DNA of 64,000 bases from Rhodococcus pseudokoreensis (GTDB taxonomy: Bacteria > Actinomycetota > Actinomycetes > Mycobacteriales > Mycobacteriaceae). The DNA lies in the NCBI RefSeq assembly GCF_017068395.1, contig NZ_CP070619.1, positions 6,634,001 to 6,698,000 on the forward strand, written 5' to 3'. The notes under the pieces are model-generated. The model saw nothing but the letters and a program-made list of their open reading frames with translations. It made no database searches and was not told the DNA's origin. The translations under genes were made by a program, and so were the position numbers. Every line of letters starts with the position of its first letter. Positions within the stretch are counted from its first letter, which is position 1. Below, one piece after another: positions 1 to 9,623 of this stretch.

Positions 1-402
1 GCGACCGACGAGAACCTCATCGAGGCCGGCAACGAATTCGAGGGACTCAAGGTCTCCGTCGGCGACGGCGCGCTGTCGCGTCCCCGGCACTGGTGGAAAC
101 TGCGCGACCCGTTCACACCGTCCTGGGGCGAGCCGTACCTGCAGATCGCGCACCGCATGCTGGCCGCCGTCAACACCGCCCGCGTGTCGGCGGTCGGTCA
201 CGAGGCCGTCGTCGTCAGCCACCAACTCCCCGTCTGGACCCTCCGCCGGTTCCTGCAGGGGGAGCGGCTGTGGCACGATCCGCGCCACCGGCAGTGCGGT
301 CTCGCGTCGCTGACGTCGCTCGTCTACGAGGGCGACACCCTCATCGACATCGTGTACTCGGAGCCCGCGGGCGCGTCGGATCCGAGGGTGACCGGGGCAT
401 GA
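1..402 (+). CDS. Histidine phosphatase family protein (5' end outside window)
   Basis: This is the C-terminal 133 residues of a phosphoglycerate-mutase-like histidine phosphatase. The reading frame is open from base 1, so the N-terminal RHG catalytic motif lies outside the window. The second catalytic histidine is visible in EAVVVSHQLPV. Such enzymes remove phosphate from small molecules through a phosphohistidine intermediate; the substrate cannot be told from sequence. The next gene starts inside the stop codon (ATGA), so it is the first visible gene of the cytochrome c maturation operon. The same order (Rv0525 followed by Rv0526) occurs in M. tuberculosis. Confidence 0.85.
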   Translation, partial: ATDENLIEAGNEFEGLKVSVGDGALSRPRHWWKLRDPFTPSWGEPYLQIAHRMLAAVNTARVSAVGHEAVVVSHQLPVWTLRRFLQGERLWHDPRHRQCGLASLTSLVYEGDTLIDIVYSEPAGASDPRVTGA

Positions 403-998
403 ATCGGGGGCGCTTCGCCGGGCTTCTCGCGGTGATCTGTACGGCCGCGGTGTCGCTGTCGGCGTGTGCGTCCGGCGACGACGCCGTGGCCCAGGGCGGC
501 ACGTTCGACTTCGTATCGCCGGGCGGTCAGACGGAGATTTTCTACGACCCGCCTGCCGACCGCGGCACCATCGGCACGGTGTCCGGACCCGACCTGATGA
601 CCGAGGGCAAGACCACCTCGCTCGACGATTTCGAGGGTCAGGTGGTGGTCCTCAACGTGTGGGGCCAGTGGTGCGGGCCGTGCCGCGGTGAGGCGAACGA
701 CCTCGAGCAGGTGTACGAGGAGACCAAGGACCAGGGCGTGTCGTTCCTCGGGATCAACGTGCGGGACAACCAGCAGGACAAGGCGCAGGACTTCGTGATC
801 GACAACAAGGTGTCGTACCCGTCGATCTACGACCCCGCCATGCGGACGATGATCGCGCTGGGCCAGAACTACCCCACGAGCGTCATCCCCACCACGATCG
901 TGCTCGACCGGGAACACCGCGTGGCCGCGGTGTTCCTGAAGGAACTACTGACCGAGGACCTGAAGCCGGTGGTCGAACGGGTGGCGCAGGAATCGTGA
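399..998 (+). CDS. Thioredoxin-like lipoprotein of cytochrome c maturation (ResA/CcsX type)
   Basis: A 199-residue protein with a lipoprotein signal (charged MNRGR, hydrophobic stretch, LSAC lipobox near residue 25) followed by a TlpA/ResA-like thioredoxin fold. The redox motif WCGPC lies at residues 91-95, with a cis-Pro region near TSVIPTT. It probably reduces apocytochrome c cysteines outside the membrane using electrons from the CcdA protein encoded next. The ATG at 399 overlaps the upstream TGA and its GTG-initiated neighbour overlaps its own stop, which supports translational coupling. A longer frame begins at 93, but the signal peptide and overlap favour 399. Confidence 0.92.
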   Translation: MNRGRFAGLLAVICTAAVSLSACASGDDAVAQGGTFDFVSPGGQTEIFYDPPADRGTIGTVSGPDLMTEGKTTSLDDFEGQVVVLNVWGQWCGPCRGEANDLEQVYEETKDQGVSFLGINVRDNQQDKAQDFVIDNKVSYPSIYDPAMRTMIALGQNYPTSVIPTTIVLDREHRVAAVFLKELLTEDLKPVVERVAQES

Positions 999-1825
999 AC
1001 ACCAGCACTGCCCTTCTCGCCGGCGGCGTCGGCGACGCCTTCCAGTCCACCGCGGCAACCGGACCGCTGCTGCTCGCGCTCGGCGCGTGCGTCCTCGCCG
1101 GCCTGGTGTCGTTCGCGTCGCCGTGCGTCGTGCCGCTCGTCCCCGGCTACCTCTCCTACCTCGCGGGTGTCGTCGGTGCGGACGCCCCGGCCGTCACCGC
1201 GGAGGAAGCAGCCACCCGGACGAAGACCGTGTCGGACGGACGGTTGCGGGTCGCGGGCGCCGCGGCCCTGTTCGTCGCCGGATTCACCGTGGTGTTCGTG
1301 CTGGCCACCGCGTCGGTGTTCGGCGCCATCTCGGCCCTCGCGATCAACCGCGACATCCTGATGCGGGTCGGCGGGGTGGTCACCATCGCCATGGGCCTGG
1401 TGTTCATCGGTCTGATCCCGGCCCTGCAGCGGGACACCCGGCTCGAGCCGCGGCGCATCTCCAGCCTGGCCGGGGCGCCTCTGCTCGGTGCCGTGTTCGC
1501 GCTGGGCTGGACCCCGTGCCTCGGCCCGACCCTCGCGGGCGTCATCTCCCTCGCCGCAGGCACCGACGGTGCCACCGCGGCCCGCGGAGTGGCCCTGATC
1601 GTCGCGTACTGCCTCGGCCTCGGGTTGCCGTTCGTGATCCTGGCGCTCGGCTCGTCCCGCGCGCTGCGCGGCGTCGGCTGGCTGCGCCGCAACGCGCGCA
1701 CGATTCAAATCTTTGGCGGAATCATGCTGGTGGCCGTGGGCGTCGCCCTCGTCACCGGCGCGTGGGACCAGTTCGTCGGCTGGGTTCGCGACGCCTTCAT
1801 CTCGGAAGTGACCTTGCCAATATGA
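995..1825 (+). CDS. ccdA: CcdA-type cytochrome c biogenesis thiol transporter
   Basis: A 276-residue polytopic membrane protein of the DsbD/CcdA family, with about six hydrophobic segments. It moves reducing equivalents across the membrane to the thioredoxin-like lipoprotein encoded upstream. The paired redox cysteines are visible in [16 protein letters not shown] (Cys44) and [10 protein letters not shown] (Cys175). The GTG start at 995 overlaps the upstream TGA, and its own TGA overlaps the resB ATG. Length and motifs are normal for the family. Confidence 0.93.
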   Translation: MNTSTALLAGGVGDAFQSTAATGPLLLALGACVLAGLVSFASPCVVPLVPGYLSYLAGVVGADAPAVTAEEAATRTKTVSDGRLRVAGAAALFVAGFTVVFVLATASVFGAISALAINRDILMRVGGVVTIAMGLVFIGLIPALQRDTRLEPRRISSLAGAPLLGAVFALGWTPCLGPTLAGVISLAAGTDGATAARGVALIVAYCLGLGLPFVILALGSSRALRGVGWLRRNARTIQIFGGIMLVAVGVALVTGAWDQFVGWVRDAFISEVTLPI

Positions 1826-3486
1826 GCGACATCCAGACCCCCGAGGCCCCGGAAGCCGCACCGGTGCCCCGTCAATCGTTGCCGGGCCGCGCGTTCGCGG
1901 TGGTCCGTAACACCTGGCGCGGCCTCACGTCGATGCGCACGGCGCTGGTGCTGCTGTTCCTGCTCGCCCTCGCCGCGATCCCGGGCGCGCTGCTGCCGCA
2001 GCGCAGCCTCAACGCCGGGAAGGTCGACGAGTACATCGCGAACCGGCCGACCCTCGGTCCGTGGATGGACAAGCTCGAACTGTTCGACGTGTTCGGCAGT
2101 TTCTGGTTCACCGCGATCTACGTCCTGCTCTTCATCTCCCTCGTCGGCTGCATCCTGCCGCGCTGTGTCGACCACGCCAAGGCGCTGCGCACCCGCCCGG
2201 TGCCCGCCCCGCGGAACCTCGCGCGACTTCCGCACCACCACGAGGACCGGGTCGACGAGACGCCGGAGGAACTCGCCGCGCGCATCCGCACCCACCTGAA
2301 GGGGTGGCGGGTCGAGACCCGCGCGGGCGGCGAACGGGCCGCCCACGACGGCGAGATCACCATCTCCGCGGAGAAGGGGTACTTCCGCGAACTCGGCAAC
2401 CTCGTCTTCCACCTGTCGCTCGTCGCGCTGCTCGTCGCGATCGCCGTCGGCAAGCTGTTCGGCTACGAGGGCAACGTGATCGTCGTCGCCAACAACGGTC
2501 CGGGGTTCTGCACCACGTCGCCGGCGGTGTTCGACTCGTTCAAGGCGGGCAACACCCAGGACGGCACCGGCATGACGCCGCTGTGCATCAAGGTGAAGGA
2601 CTTCGCCGCCGACTACCTCGACAGCGGTCAGGCCGAGATGTTCACGTCCAACATCGCCTACCAGGCGGGCGACGACCTCGAGACGAACACCTGGCGGGAC
2701 GGGCAGTTGCAGGTCAACCATCCGCTGCGCGTCGAGGGTGACCGCGTCTACCTGCAGGGACACGGGTACGCGCCGACGTTCACCGTCACGTTCCCGAACG
2801 GCGAAACCCGCACCGAGACGCTGCAGTGGCGTCCCGACGACGCGACGACGTTCCTGAGCAGCGGCGCGATGCGGTTCGACCCGCCCGGCGGCATGTACCC
2901 CGACACCGACGAGCGCCGGAAGAACCAGATCGCGATCGAGGGGCTGTTCGCCCCGACCGCGCTGCTCCACGGCAACTTGCTGGCGTCGAGTTACCCGGCG
3001 ATGACCGACCCGGCCGTCGCCATCGACATCTACAAGGGTGACACCGGCCTCGACACGGGCAATCCGCAGTCGCTGTTCTCGCTCAACACGGAACTGATCA
3101 ACCAGGGCCGGCTCGTGAAGCAGGACCGGGTGAACCTGAAGCCGGGGGAGAGTTCGACCCTGTCCGACGGCACCCAGGTGCGGTTCGACGGCGCCGTGGA
3201 CTTCGTGAACCTGCAGGTGTCGCACGACCCGGCACAGCAGTGGGTGCTGGTGTCGGCCCTGACGATGATGGCGGGACTGCTCGTCTCGCTGCTGGTCAAG
3301 CGCCGCCGGATCTGGGCCCGGATCTACCCCGCGGACGCCGCCGACCCGGGGCCACGACGTACTGTAGTAGAGCTTGGTGGACTCGCCCGGACCGATCAGG
3401 CCGGCTGGGGCGACGAGTTCGGCCGACTCTGCACCCGTCTGCTCACGGACGACACGAAGCCTGACGCGCAGGAGAGCCAACGATGA
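1822..3486 (+). CDS. resB: ResB-family cytochrome c biogenesis protein
   Basis: A 554-residue membrane protein of the ResB/Ccs1 family, one half of the system II haem handling and cytochrome c synthase complex; CcsA is the other half. It has an N-terminal soluble stretch, about three closely spaced N-terminal membrane helices (around residues 30-240), a large extracytoplasmic domain with two cysteines (near GPGFCTT and TPLCIKV), and a final helix before a basic cytoplasmic tail (KRRRIWAR). The ATG at 1822 overlaps the ccdA stop codon. The order matches Rv0528-Rv0529. Confidence 0.92.
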   Translation: MSDIQTPEAPEAAPVPRQSLPGRAFAVVRNTWRGLTSMRTALVLLFLLALAAIPGALLPQRSLNAGKVDEYIANRPTLGPWMDKLELFDVFGSFWFTAIYVLLFISLVGCILPRCVDHAKALRTRPVPAPRNLARLPHHHEDRVDETPEELAARIRTHLKGWRVETRAGGERAAHDGEITISAEKGYFRELGNLVFHLSLVALLVAIAVGKLFGYEGNVIVVANNGPGFCTTSPAVFDSFKAGNTQDGTGMTPLCIKVKDFAADYLDSGQAEMFTSNIAYQAGDDLETNTWRDGQLQVNHPLRVEGDRVYLQGHGYAPTFTVTFPNGETRTETLQWRPDDATTFLSSGAMRFDPPGGMYPDTDERRKNQIAIEGLFAPTALLHGNLLASSYPAMTDPAVAIDIYKGDTGLDTGNPQSLFSLNTELINQGRLVKQDRVNLKPGESSTLSDGTQVRFDGAVDFVNLQVSHDPAQQWVLVSALTMMAGLLVSLLVKRRRIWARIYPADAADPGPRRTVVELGGLARTDQAGWGDEFGRLCTRLLTDDTKPDAQESQR

Positions 3487-4460
3487 CGACCAACGAGACA
3501 CTGGCGCAGTACAGCGACTGGGCCTTCCGATCAGCCTTCACCGTGCTGGTGCTGGCGCTCGTGCTGCTCATCGTGCAGTACGCGTCCACGCGGGCGCAGG
3601 CCGTGCAGGACCGGGAACTCGTGTCGGCCGGATCGGGCGCGCGCCCGTCCGAAGCGCCCGGCGTCCCCGGCCGAGTGGTCGAGCAGCCGAAGAAGCCGCT
3701 GTCCGATCGGTTCGGTGGTATGGGCGCCGCCGTGCTCGTCGTCGGCACGGTACTGATCTTCGCGTCGATCGTGCTGCGCGGATTCGCGACGGAGCGGTTC
3801 CCGCTCGGCAACATGTACGAGTTCGTGACCATGGCCTGCGCGGCGGCGCTCGTCGTCGGTCTCGCGCTGCTGTCGAAGCCGGCGTACCGGTCGATGTGGG
3901 TGTTCCTGCTCGTTCCCGTCCTGATCCTGATGTTCCTCGCCGCCACAGTGCTGTACGCGGACGCGGCGCCCGTCGTGCCCGCACTGCGGTCGTACTGGCT
4001 GCCCATCCACGTCACCATCGTGAGCGTCGGTTCCGGTGTGTTCCTCGTGTCGGGCATCTCGAGCCTGCTGTTCCTGCTGCGCATGCGATACCCGCGCGGC
4101 GAGGAGGGGACGGGCGTGTTCGCGCGGATCGCGGAGCGGTTGCCCGACGCGCAGACCCTGGACCGCCTGGCGTACAAGACCACCATCATCGGGTTCCCGC
4201 TGTTCGGCGCCGGTGTCATCCTCGGCGCCATCTGGGCCGAGGCAGCCTGGGGCCGATTCTGGGGCTGGGATCCCAAGGAGACGATGTCGTTCATCGCCTG
4301 GGTGATCTACGCCGCCTACCTCCACGCCCGCGCGACGTCCGGATGGCGCGACACCAAGGCCGCATGGATCAACGTCGCGGGTTTCGTCGCAATGCTGTTC
4401 AACCTGTTCATCATCAACATGGTGGTGTCGGGATTGCACTCGTACGCGGGCCTGAACTGA
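3483..4460 (+). CDS. ccsA: CcsA/CcsB cytochrome c synthase, haem-handling subunit
   Basis: A 325-residue polytopic protein with the haem-handling WWD signature WGRFWGWDPKET near residue 260 and conserved histidines in predicted loops (for example LPIHVTIV and YLHARAT). It is the membrane partner of ResB and attaches haem to apocytochrome c on the outer face. The ATG overlaps the resB stop and closes the five-gene coupled operon. About 95 bp separate it from the next gene. Confidence 0.94.
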   Translation: MTTNETLAQYSDWAFRSAFTVLVLALVLLIVQYASTRAQAVQDRELVSAGSGARPSEAPGVPGRVVEQPKKPLSDRFGGMGAAVLVVGTVLIFASIVLRGFATERFPLGNMYEFVTMACAAALVVGLALLSKPAYRSMWVFLLVPVLILMFLAATVLYADAAPVVPALRSYWLPIHVTIVSVGSGVFLVSGISSLLFLLRMRYPRGEEGTGVFARIAERLPDAQTLDRLAYKTTIIGFPLFGAGVILGAIWAEAAWGRFWGWDPKETMSFIAWVIYAAYLHARATSGWRDTKAAWINVAGFVAMLFNLFIINMVVSGLHSYAGLN

Positions 4461-4554
4461 CGGTCGCCACCGACTGATATCCTTCCGCCGCGACGTCTCC
4501 GACCGGTGAGAACCGGTGGGGACGATGGAGACTTCACGAGGGGGACGTTCAGCC

Positions 4555-5910
4555 ATGTCCGAAAACAACTCCGGCATGTGGGAGCCGGTACGGCCTGCAT
4601 CGAATCCGCCCGCGGACGACACCGGATCGACCGTCGCCTGGAACGCCGCGCGGCAGGCCCCGTACGTGCAGCCGCAGGGTCCCAATCCGTTCGCGCAGGC
4701 CCCCGCCGCCGCACCCGCGCGGCCACAGACCCAGGCCCCCGCCCCTCAGCAGGCCCCCGCCCCTCAGCAGGCACCGGCCGCACAACAGGCGCCCGCCGCA
4801 CAGCAGGCTCCGGCACCCCAGCCGGCGGCGTTCACGCCCCCGCAGCAGCCGCCGGTCCGGCAGACACCCCAGCCCCCTGTTCAGCAGACACCTCAGCCGG
4901 GTGCGTTCGCGGCCCAGCAACCCGCGAATCGTCCGAACAACACGAACGCCGATCAGCAGTACGCGGTTTCGGCCCGCGACCTGTCGACGTCGCTACTCCT
5001 CAAGCAGGTCAAGCCGGCCCCGACCACGGGGTGGCGCAAGGCGCTGTACCGACTGTCCGGCCGCTACGTCAACGTCGGGAACAGCGCGAAGGAACAGCGC
5101 CGGATCGAGCTGACCAAGCAGGTCAACCAACCGCTGCAGGGGTGCTACAAGATCGCGCTGCTGAGCCTCAAGGGCGGGGTCGGCAAGACCACGACCACCG
5201 CGACCCTAGGCTCCACGTTCGCGTCACTGCGCGGCGACCGCGTCATCGCCGTCGACGCCAACCCCGACCGCGGCACGTTGAGTCAGAAGATTCCCCTCGA
5301 GACGCCCGCGACGGTGCGGAACCTGCTGCGCGACGAGCAGAGCATCGAAAAATACAGCGACGTCCGCAGTTACACGTCGCAGAGCAGGCACCGGCTCGAG
5401 GTGCTCGCGTCCGACAGCGACCCGGCCGTCTCGGAGGCGTTCAGCGCCGACGACTACGCCCGGACCGTCACGATGCTCGAGAAGTTCTACAGCATCGTCC
5501 TCACCGACTGCGGCACCGGACTGATGCACTCCGCGATGCAGACCATCCTCGAAGAGGCCGACGCGCTCGTGGTGGTCAGTTCGGGATCCGTCGACGGCGC
5601 CCGAAGCGCTTCGGCGACGCTGGACTGGCTCGACGCCCACGGATACCGCGAACTGGTGGCCCGGTCGGTGGCCGTCGTCAATGCGGTGCGCCCGAGGTCG
5701 GGCAAGGTGGATCTGCCGAAGGTCGTCGAGCATTTCGAGCAGCGATGCCGCCTGGTGCGGCTGATTCCGTTCGACCCGCACCTCGAAGAGGGCGCCGAGA
5801 TCGAACTCGAGCGGCTGCGCCCGAAGACGCGCAACGCACTCCTCGAACTGGCCGCCGCGGTGGCCTCCGACTTCCCGGCGTCGAGTTTCGCGCTACAGGA
5901 CCGTCGCTGA
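4555..5910 (+). CDS. MinD/ParA-like P-loop ATPase with proline-rich N-terminus
   Basis: A 451-residue protein. The first roughly 140 residues are low complexity, with tandem APQQAP/AAQQAP units and several PQ-rich stretches. The rest is a MinD/ParA-type ATPase with a deviant Walker A motif KGGVGKTTT at about residues 206-214 and a switch-like VLTDCGTGLM segment. The architecture and position match Rv0530 and resemble EspI of ESX loci; membrane or polar localisation is inference. ATG 4555 was chosen because GAGGGGGA lies just upstream; the frame also runs back to GTG 4516. Substrate or cargo is unknown. Confidence 0.85.
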   Translation: MSENNSGMWEPVRPASNPPADDTGSTVAWNAARQAPYVQPQGPNPFAQAPAAAPARPQTQAPAPQQAPAPQQAPAAQQAPAAQQAPAPQPAAFTPPQQPPVRQTPQPPVQQTPQPGAFAAQQPANRPNNTNADQQYAVSARDLSTSLLLKQVKPAPTTGWRKALYRLSGRYVNVGNSAKEQRRIELTKQVNQPLQGCYKIALLSLKGGVGKTTTTATLGSTFASLRGDRVIAVDANPDRGTLSQKIPLETPATVRNLLRDEQSIEKYSDVRSYTSQSRHRLEVLASDSDPAVSEAFSADDYARTVTMLEKFYSIVLTDCGTGLMHSAMQTILEEADALVVVSSGSVDGARSASATLDWLDAHGYRELVARSVAVVNAVRPRSGKVDLPKVVEHFEQRCRLVRLIPFDPHLEEGAEIELERLRPKTRNALLELAAAVASDFPASSFALQDRR

Positions 5911-5925
5911 GGCAGTGACACCGAT

Positions 5926-5946
5926 GGTGCCGGCTCGACCGGCACC
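5926..5946. terminator. Hairpin between convergent genes
   Basis: GGTGCCGG and CCGGCACC form an 8-bp stem around a 5-nt loop, midway between the ATPase stop and the stop of the convergent small membrane gene. There is no clear T-run on either side, so the terminator role is inferred from position. Confidence 0.5.
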
Positions 5947-5957
5947 ACGGCTGTTGC

Positions 5958-6161
5958 TCATCCGGCCGGGTCCGCCGGACCGGCATCGGGTTCGTCGGAC
6001 TTCTTCCGACGCGTCTCCCGGTCCACCTTCCACAGGAAATCCGGATCGTCGTCCGGTCCCTGCACCCGCGTGCTCAGCACGGGCCGCGTGTTCGGGCCGA
6101 ACGCCTTCCACATCAGGACCGCCACTGTCACGAGCCCGATGAGTGCCAACAGATAGATCAC
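5958..6161 (-). CDS. Small single-pass membrane protein
   Basis: A 67-residue protein starting with a membrane helix (VIYLLALIGLVTVAVLMW), followed by a charged cytoplasmic-type tail rich in Asp, Lys and Arg. The GTG at 6161 is preceded by a near-perfect ribosome binding site, AAGGAGGTG at 6174-6166, which excludes the longer open frame. It is convergent with the MinD-like gene. It may correspond to the small membrane gene Rv0531, but the match is positional only. No function can be assigned. Confidence 0.7.
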   Translation of the reverse strand: MIYLLALIGLVTVAVLMWKAFGPNTRPVLSTRVQGPDDDPDFLWKVDRETRRKKSDEPDAGPADPAG

Positions 6162-6281
6162 CGCGCACCTCCTTACACCGCACGAGGGTAGCCGGTACTC
6201 CTCGAGCGTAGCCGCGTCGGCGGCAGAGGGCACCCACCCGATCGCAGAGCGCCCGGGCAGTGCGGTGTTACCAGCGGAACC

Positions 6282-6323
6282 TCAGGGTCGGCCCGCCTCC
6301 AGCGTCAGGGTCGGCCGGCCTCC
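6282..6323. repeat. 19-bp tandem direct repeat spanning the bldC stop
   Basis: TCAGGGTCGGCCCGCCTCC (6282-6300) and TCAGGGTCGGCCGGCCTCC (6305-6323) differ at one base. The second copy contains the bldC stop and its last codons (EAGRP), so the 3' end of the gene has been copied just downstream. Confidence 0.8.
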
Positions 6324-6532
6324 GTGGTCAGGGAGCGGAGCAACTGCATGACCTCGGCCTCGCGGAAGCGGCGGTGCCCACCGGGGGTGCGCAGCGATCC
6401 GAGCCGGCCCGCGTGCGCCCAACGCGTCACGGTCTTCGGGTCGACATGGAACAGGGCAGCCACCTGGCCCGGGGTCATGAGGGCTTCGTTGGATCCGCTG
6501 AATCCGGGTCCGTTGTAGGTGGGTGCGCTCAT
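6305..6532 (-). CDS. bldC: BldC-like MerR-type DNA-binding protein
   Basis: A 75-residue protein almost entirely made of a MerR-family winged helix: LMTPGQVAALFHVDPKTVTRWAHAGR then LGSLRTPGGHRRFRE. This is the BldC type, a stand-alone domain that binds direct repeats cooperatively and controls developmental genes in Streptomyces; its role in non-sporulating actinobacteria is less clear. ATG 6532 is preceded by GGAGG with 7-nt spacing; an upstream in-frame ATG at 6601 would add 23 unconserved-looking residues. The last codons lie in a short tandem duplication (see repeat at 6282). Confidence 0.88.
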   Translation of the reverse strand: MSAPTYNGPGFSGSNEALMTPGQVAALFHVDPKTVTRWAHAGRLGSLRTPGGHRRFREAEVMQLLRSLTTEAGRP

Positions 6533-6719
6533 CGACGATCCTCCACTGCTTTCGACTGATCTGTGCTGAAGCCGGCCGCTGTTGCGACTGATCTCGGTCA
6601 TCGTGACATCCGGGACCCCGGGTACTCGAACGATCTAATGTTGGTAAAGGGGAGGTAATAGACAAATCGGATAAGTCGGACGTGTGGGGAGCCCCCTCGG
6701 CGATGGGTAACCTGGGGGC

Positions 6720-7088
6720 GTGAGCGAGTCATCCGAGAAGCCAGAAGACCAGGTCGAGCCCGCAGATTCGAGCGCGACAGCGAAGCAGGGTGGGCGGGTG
6801 ACCAAGGGGCAGCTGGCGCGCGACGTCGCGATCTATTCGATCGCCCGGCTGCTGCTGGTCGTCGTCATCGGCGCCATCATCCTCGGGGTGGCCTCGCTCG
6901 TCGGAGTCGCCGTGCCGCTGCTCGTCGCCGCGATCTTCGCGGTCCTCATCGCACTCCCGCTGTCGCTCCTTCTGTTCGCGAAACTCCGCAAGAGGGTCAA
7001 CGAGGGGATCGCCACGTTCGACGCGCAGCGCCGCGCGGACCAGGCCGACCTGCGTGCCCGGCTCCGCGGTGAGGGCACGTCCCGGTGA
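6720..7088 (+). CDS. DUF4229 family membrane protein
   Basis: A 122-residue protein with an acidic hydrophilic N-terminus, two adjacent hydrophobic helices (around residues 38-88) and a basic, coiled C-terminus. This matches small actinobacterial DUF4229 proteins of unknown role. The GTG start at 6720 is the likeliest; its stop overlaps the GTG of the following PLP enzyme, so the two are probably co-translated. Confidence 0.75.
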   Translation: MSESSEKPEDQVEPADSSATAKQGGRVTKGQLARDVAIYSIARLLLVVVIGAIILGVASLVGVAVPLLVAAIFAVLIALPLSLLLFAKLRKRVNEGIATFDAQRRADQADLRARLRGEGTSR

Positions 7089-8194
7089 CGGTCGACGACT
7101 GCGTCGTCATCGACAGGAGCTTGCCGCGGGACTGGGTCGACAACGCCGTCCGCCTCATCGACGCCGACGCGCAGCGCAGCGCCGACACGCACCTGCTGCG
7201 GTACCCGCTGCCCGTCGACTGGGGTGTGCAGCTCTATCTGAAGGACGAGTCGACCCACATCACGGGCAGCCTCAAGCACCGGCTGGCCCGGTCGCTGTTC
7301 CTGTACGCGATCTGCAACGGCTGGATCACCGAGGGAACCACGGTCATCGAGGCGTCGTCGGGATCGACGGCCGTCAGTGAGGCGTACTTCGCGAAGATGC
7401 TCGGCCTCGACTTCGTGGCCGTCATGCCGCGCAGCACGAGCGGCGCGAAGATCGCCCTCATCGAGGCGCAGGGCGGTCGCTGCCACTTCATCGACCACCC
7501 GCCGGAGATCTACAGCGAGGCCCGTCGGCTCGCCGCGGAGACGAACGGTCACTTCATGGACCAGTTCACGCACGCGGAACGGGCCACCGACTGGCGGGGC
7601 AACAACAACATCGCCGAGTCGATCTTCCAGCAGATGATTCAGGAAGAGCACCCGGTGCCGGAGTGGCTCGTCATGAGTGCCGGGACCGGCGGCACCAGTG
7701 CGACGCTGGGCCGGTACATCCGCTACCGCAGGCACGCGACCCGCCTCCTCGTCGTGGACCCCGAGAACTCCGCGTTCTTCGGCGGCTACGAGAACAACTC
7801 CTGCGAGTTCGCGACGGGAATGCCGTCGCGGATCGAGGGCATCGGCCGGCCTCGGGTCGAGCCGTCCTTCGTCGGGCAGGTCATCGACCGCATGATGCGG
7901 GTGCCCGACGCTGCGTCCATCGCGACGGCCCGGCACGCCAGTTCGGTGCTGGGTCGCCGGGTCGGCGGGTCGACGGGCACGAACCTGTGGGGTGCGTTCA
8001 CCGTCGTCGCGCAGATGCTCGCGGCCGGACGGTCGGGCAGTGTCGTCACCGTCCTGTGCGACGGCGGCGAACGGTACGCCGACACCTACTTCGACGACGA
8101 CTGGGTGGCCGGGGAGGGAATCGACCTCTCGGGTCCCACCGCGGTGCTCGACCGGTTCGCGGCGACCGGGGCGTGGCCCGGTCAGCCCGGCTGA
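7085..8194 (+). CDS. cds1: PLP-dependent cysteine desulfhydrase (Cds1-like)
   Basis: A 369-residue fold-type II PLP enzyme of the cysteine synthase superfamily. The PLP lysine is Lys64 in GSLKHR, the substrate loop is [10 protein letters not shown] and the phosphate-binding loop is [12 protein letters not shown]. The extended family features (DDDW near the C-terminus, [10 protein letters not shown]) match Cds1 (Rv3684), which splits L-cysteine into sulfide, pyruvate and ammonia. It could instead act as a synthase; sequence alone does not settle this. The GTG start overlaps the upstream stop. Its last 13 bp overlap the end of the convergent acetyltransferase gene. Confidence 0.82.
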   Translation: MTVDDCVVIDRSLPRDWVDNAVRLIDADAQRSADTHLLRYPLPVDWGVQLYLKDESTHITGSLKHRLARSLFLYAICNGWITEGTTVIEASSGSTAVSEAYFAKMLGLDFVAVMPRSTSGAKIALIEAQGGRCHFIDHPPEIYSEARRLAAETNGHFMDQFTHAERATDWRGNNNIAESIFQQMIQEEHPVPEWLVMSAGTGGTSATLGRYIRYRRHATRLLVVDPENSAFFGGYENNSCEFATGMPSRIEGIGRPRVEPSFVGQVIDRMMRVPDAASIATARHASSVLGRRVGGSTGTNLWGAFTVVAQMLAAGRSGSVVTVLCDGGERYADTYFDDDWVAGEGIDLSGPTAVLDRFAATGAWPGQPG

Positions 8195-8727
8195 GGCGCG
8201 GGTGCGGCGGTGCGCACCGCCGCGGTCACTGCGCGGGACATCGTCACCCGCGGCCACGCGGCGAGGCCGTGCCGGGCCTCGTCGTCGCGGATGCGTGACA
8301 GGCCCGGTGTGAGGTCGGTCTCCGGCAGGGGACGGAAACCCAGCCGCTCGTAATAGGGGGCGTTCCACGGGACGTCGACGAACGTGGTGAGGGTGAGGGC
8401 GGGCAGTCCTCGGACGGCCGCCCACGACGAGATCTCGTCGAGCAGCAGCGCGCCGAGGCCCTGACGGGCGTGGGATGGGTGGACCGACACCTGCTCGATG
8501 TGGGCGCCGCCGTCGACGACGGCGACGAGTGCGTAGGCCACCGGGGCGTCGTCTGCGTCGACCGCGACCCAAATGCATTCCAGCTGGAGGTATTCGGTCA
8601 GCTCGTCGAGTGAGAACGGAGGATCGTCGGCGACGGCGTCCATTCCGATGTCACGAAACGGCGCACCCGCCGCGATTTCGATGTCTTGCAGAGCGGGAAG
8701 GTCGGTGGAAATGGCCGTGCGGATCAC
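8182..8727 (-). CDS. GNAT family N-acetyltransferase
   Basis: A 181-residue GNAT acetyltransferase with the acetyl-CoA pyrophosphate-binding loop [12 protein letters not shown] preceded by the beta4 strand EQVSVHP and followed by a typical YYERLGF motif. The substrate is unknown. GTG 8727 (VIRTAISTD) fits the usual GNAT N-terminus; the frame runs further to 8808 but without plausible family sequence. It diverges from the acyltransferase gene across a region with a nested palindrome. Confidence 0.85.
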   Translation of the reverse strand: MIRTAISTDLPALQDIEIAAGAPFRDIGMDAVADDPPFSLDELTEYLQLECIWVAVDADDAPVAYALVAVVDGGAHIEQVSVHPSHARQGLGALLLDEISSWAAVRGLPALTLTTFVDVPWNAPYYERLGFRPLPETDLTPGLSRIRDDEARHGLAAWPRVTMSRAVTAAVRTAAPAPQPG

Positions 8728-8782
8728 AGGTCTTTTGTACCCGAAATCGTGCTGTTCGCACAGTTTCCCTGCACTTTCCCAA

Positions 8783-8817
8783 AACCTACTCCTCCGTAGG
8801 CTACGCAACCGTAGGTT
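8783..8817. promoter_or_regulatory. Nested palindrome between acetyltransferase and acyltransferase genes
   Basis: AACCTAC (8783-8789) pairs with GTAGGTT (8811-8817), and inside it CGTAG (8795-8799) pairs with CTACG (8801-8805), both pairs centred on base 8800. A 35-bp two-tier palindrome in a divergent promoter region is typical of a TetR-class operator. No regulator is encoded next to it. Confidence 0.5.
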
Positions 8818-8854
8818 GATAGCCTGGCATCAGGACGACGGAGTGGGGACGCGC

Positions 8855-9607
8855 ATGGACAAGCCCGAGGTGACTCTCGAGAACTACGAAGCGGTGTACG
8901 CGTACTACCGCGACCACCGGCAGAATCGGGTGCTCGCCAAGCTGGCGTACGCGTCGCTGTATGCGAAGTACCGGCCGCGGATCGTGTACGCGGACGACGC
9001 GAAGGCGCAGCTCGCCGGGCTGGTGAAGTCGGGCAGGGTGCTGATCATCGCGGCCAATCACGTGACCCACAGCGATCAGTACACGCTGGCGGCGACGGCC
9101 TGGAACACGCCGTTGCGCCGCGCGATCGGACGCACCCGGGTGCTCGCGAAAGACGAATTGTTCGTCGACCCCGACCTGCACAAGAAGGTCGACATGATGG
9201 GCGGGATCCCGGTGTTCCGCAGCAAGAACTACGGGCTCCGGGCGGTCGCCGACGCGGGCAGGCTCATGATGGACATCTCCGCCGAACGGCTCTGTCGCGG
9301 CGACAACCTGGCGATCTTTCCCGAGGGCACGTGCAACGAGGACGACCCGACCCGGCTGCAGCACATCAACAGCGGTATCGGTCACATCGCGAAACGTGCG
9401 GCGGATCGCGGAGTCTCGCCCGTGCTGCTGTCCATCGGCATCAGTTACGGGCCGGACGCTCACGGGCCCGACCCCGAGAACGTGAAGTCGGCGAGCGTGT
9501 TCGTGTCGGAGCCGGTGTTCGACCTCCCGGCGAAACCGATGGACATCGCGCACGTCGTGCAGAAGGACCTGCAGATCGCGGTCGACGGGGCGGTCGCCGC
9601 GTACTGA
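8855..9607 (+). CDS. 1-acylglycerol-3-phosphate acyltransferase-like protein (PlsC family)
   Basis: A 250-residue lysophospholipid acyltransferase with the catalytic HX4D motif in NHVTHSD (His69, Asp74) and the glycerol-phosphate motif IFPEGTCNEDD. It probably transfers an acyl chain to a lysophospholipid or related acceptor at the membrane. The ATG at 8855 begins MDKPEVTLENYE. The longer open frame back to 8573 runs through the divergent gene and the operator region, so it is rejected. Confidence 0.87.
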   Translation: MDKPEVTLENYEAVYAYYRDHRQNRVLAKLAYASLYAKYRPRIVYADDAKAQLAGLVKSGRVLIIAANHVTHSDQYTLAATAWNTPLRRAIGRTRVLAKDELFVDPDLHKKVDMMGGIPVFRSKNYGLRAVADAGRLMMDISAERLCRGDNLAIFPEGTCNEDDPTRLQHINSGIGHIAKRAADRGVSPVLLSIGISYGPDAHGPDPENVKSASVFVSEPVFDLPAKPMDIAHVVQKDLQIAVDGAVAAY

Positions 9608-9623
9608 CGGCCCACCTCAAATC

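Noticed and set aside
869..1861. Long minus-strand open frame in the cytochrome c maturation genes
   Set aside because: It is the antisense shadow of ccdA in high-GC DNA; composition is Arg/Gly/Ala-rich with no family motif.
4735..4840. CRISPR-like or regulatory repeat in the MinD-like gene
   Set aside because: The repeats are in-frame Ala/Pro/Gln codons of a low-complexity protein region; no spacers or palindromic repeats.
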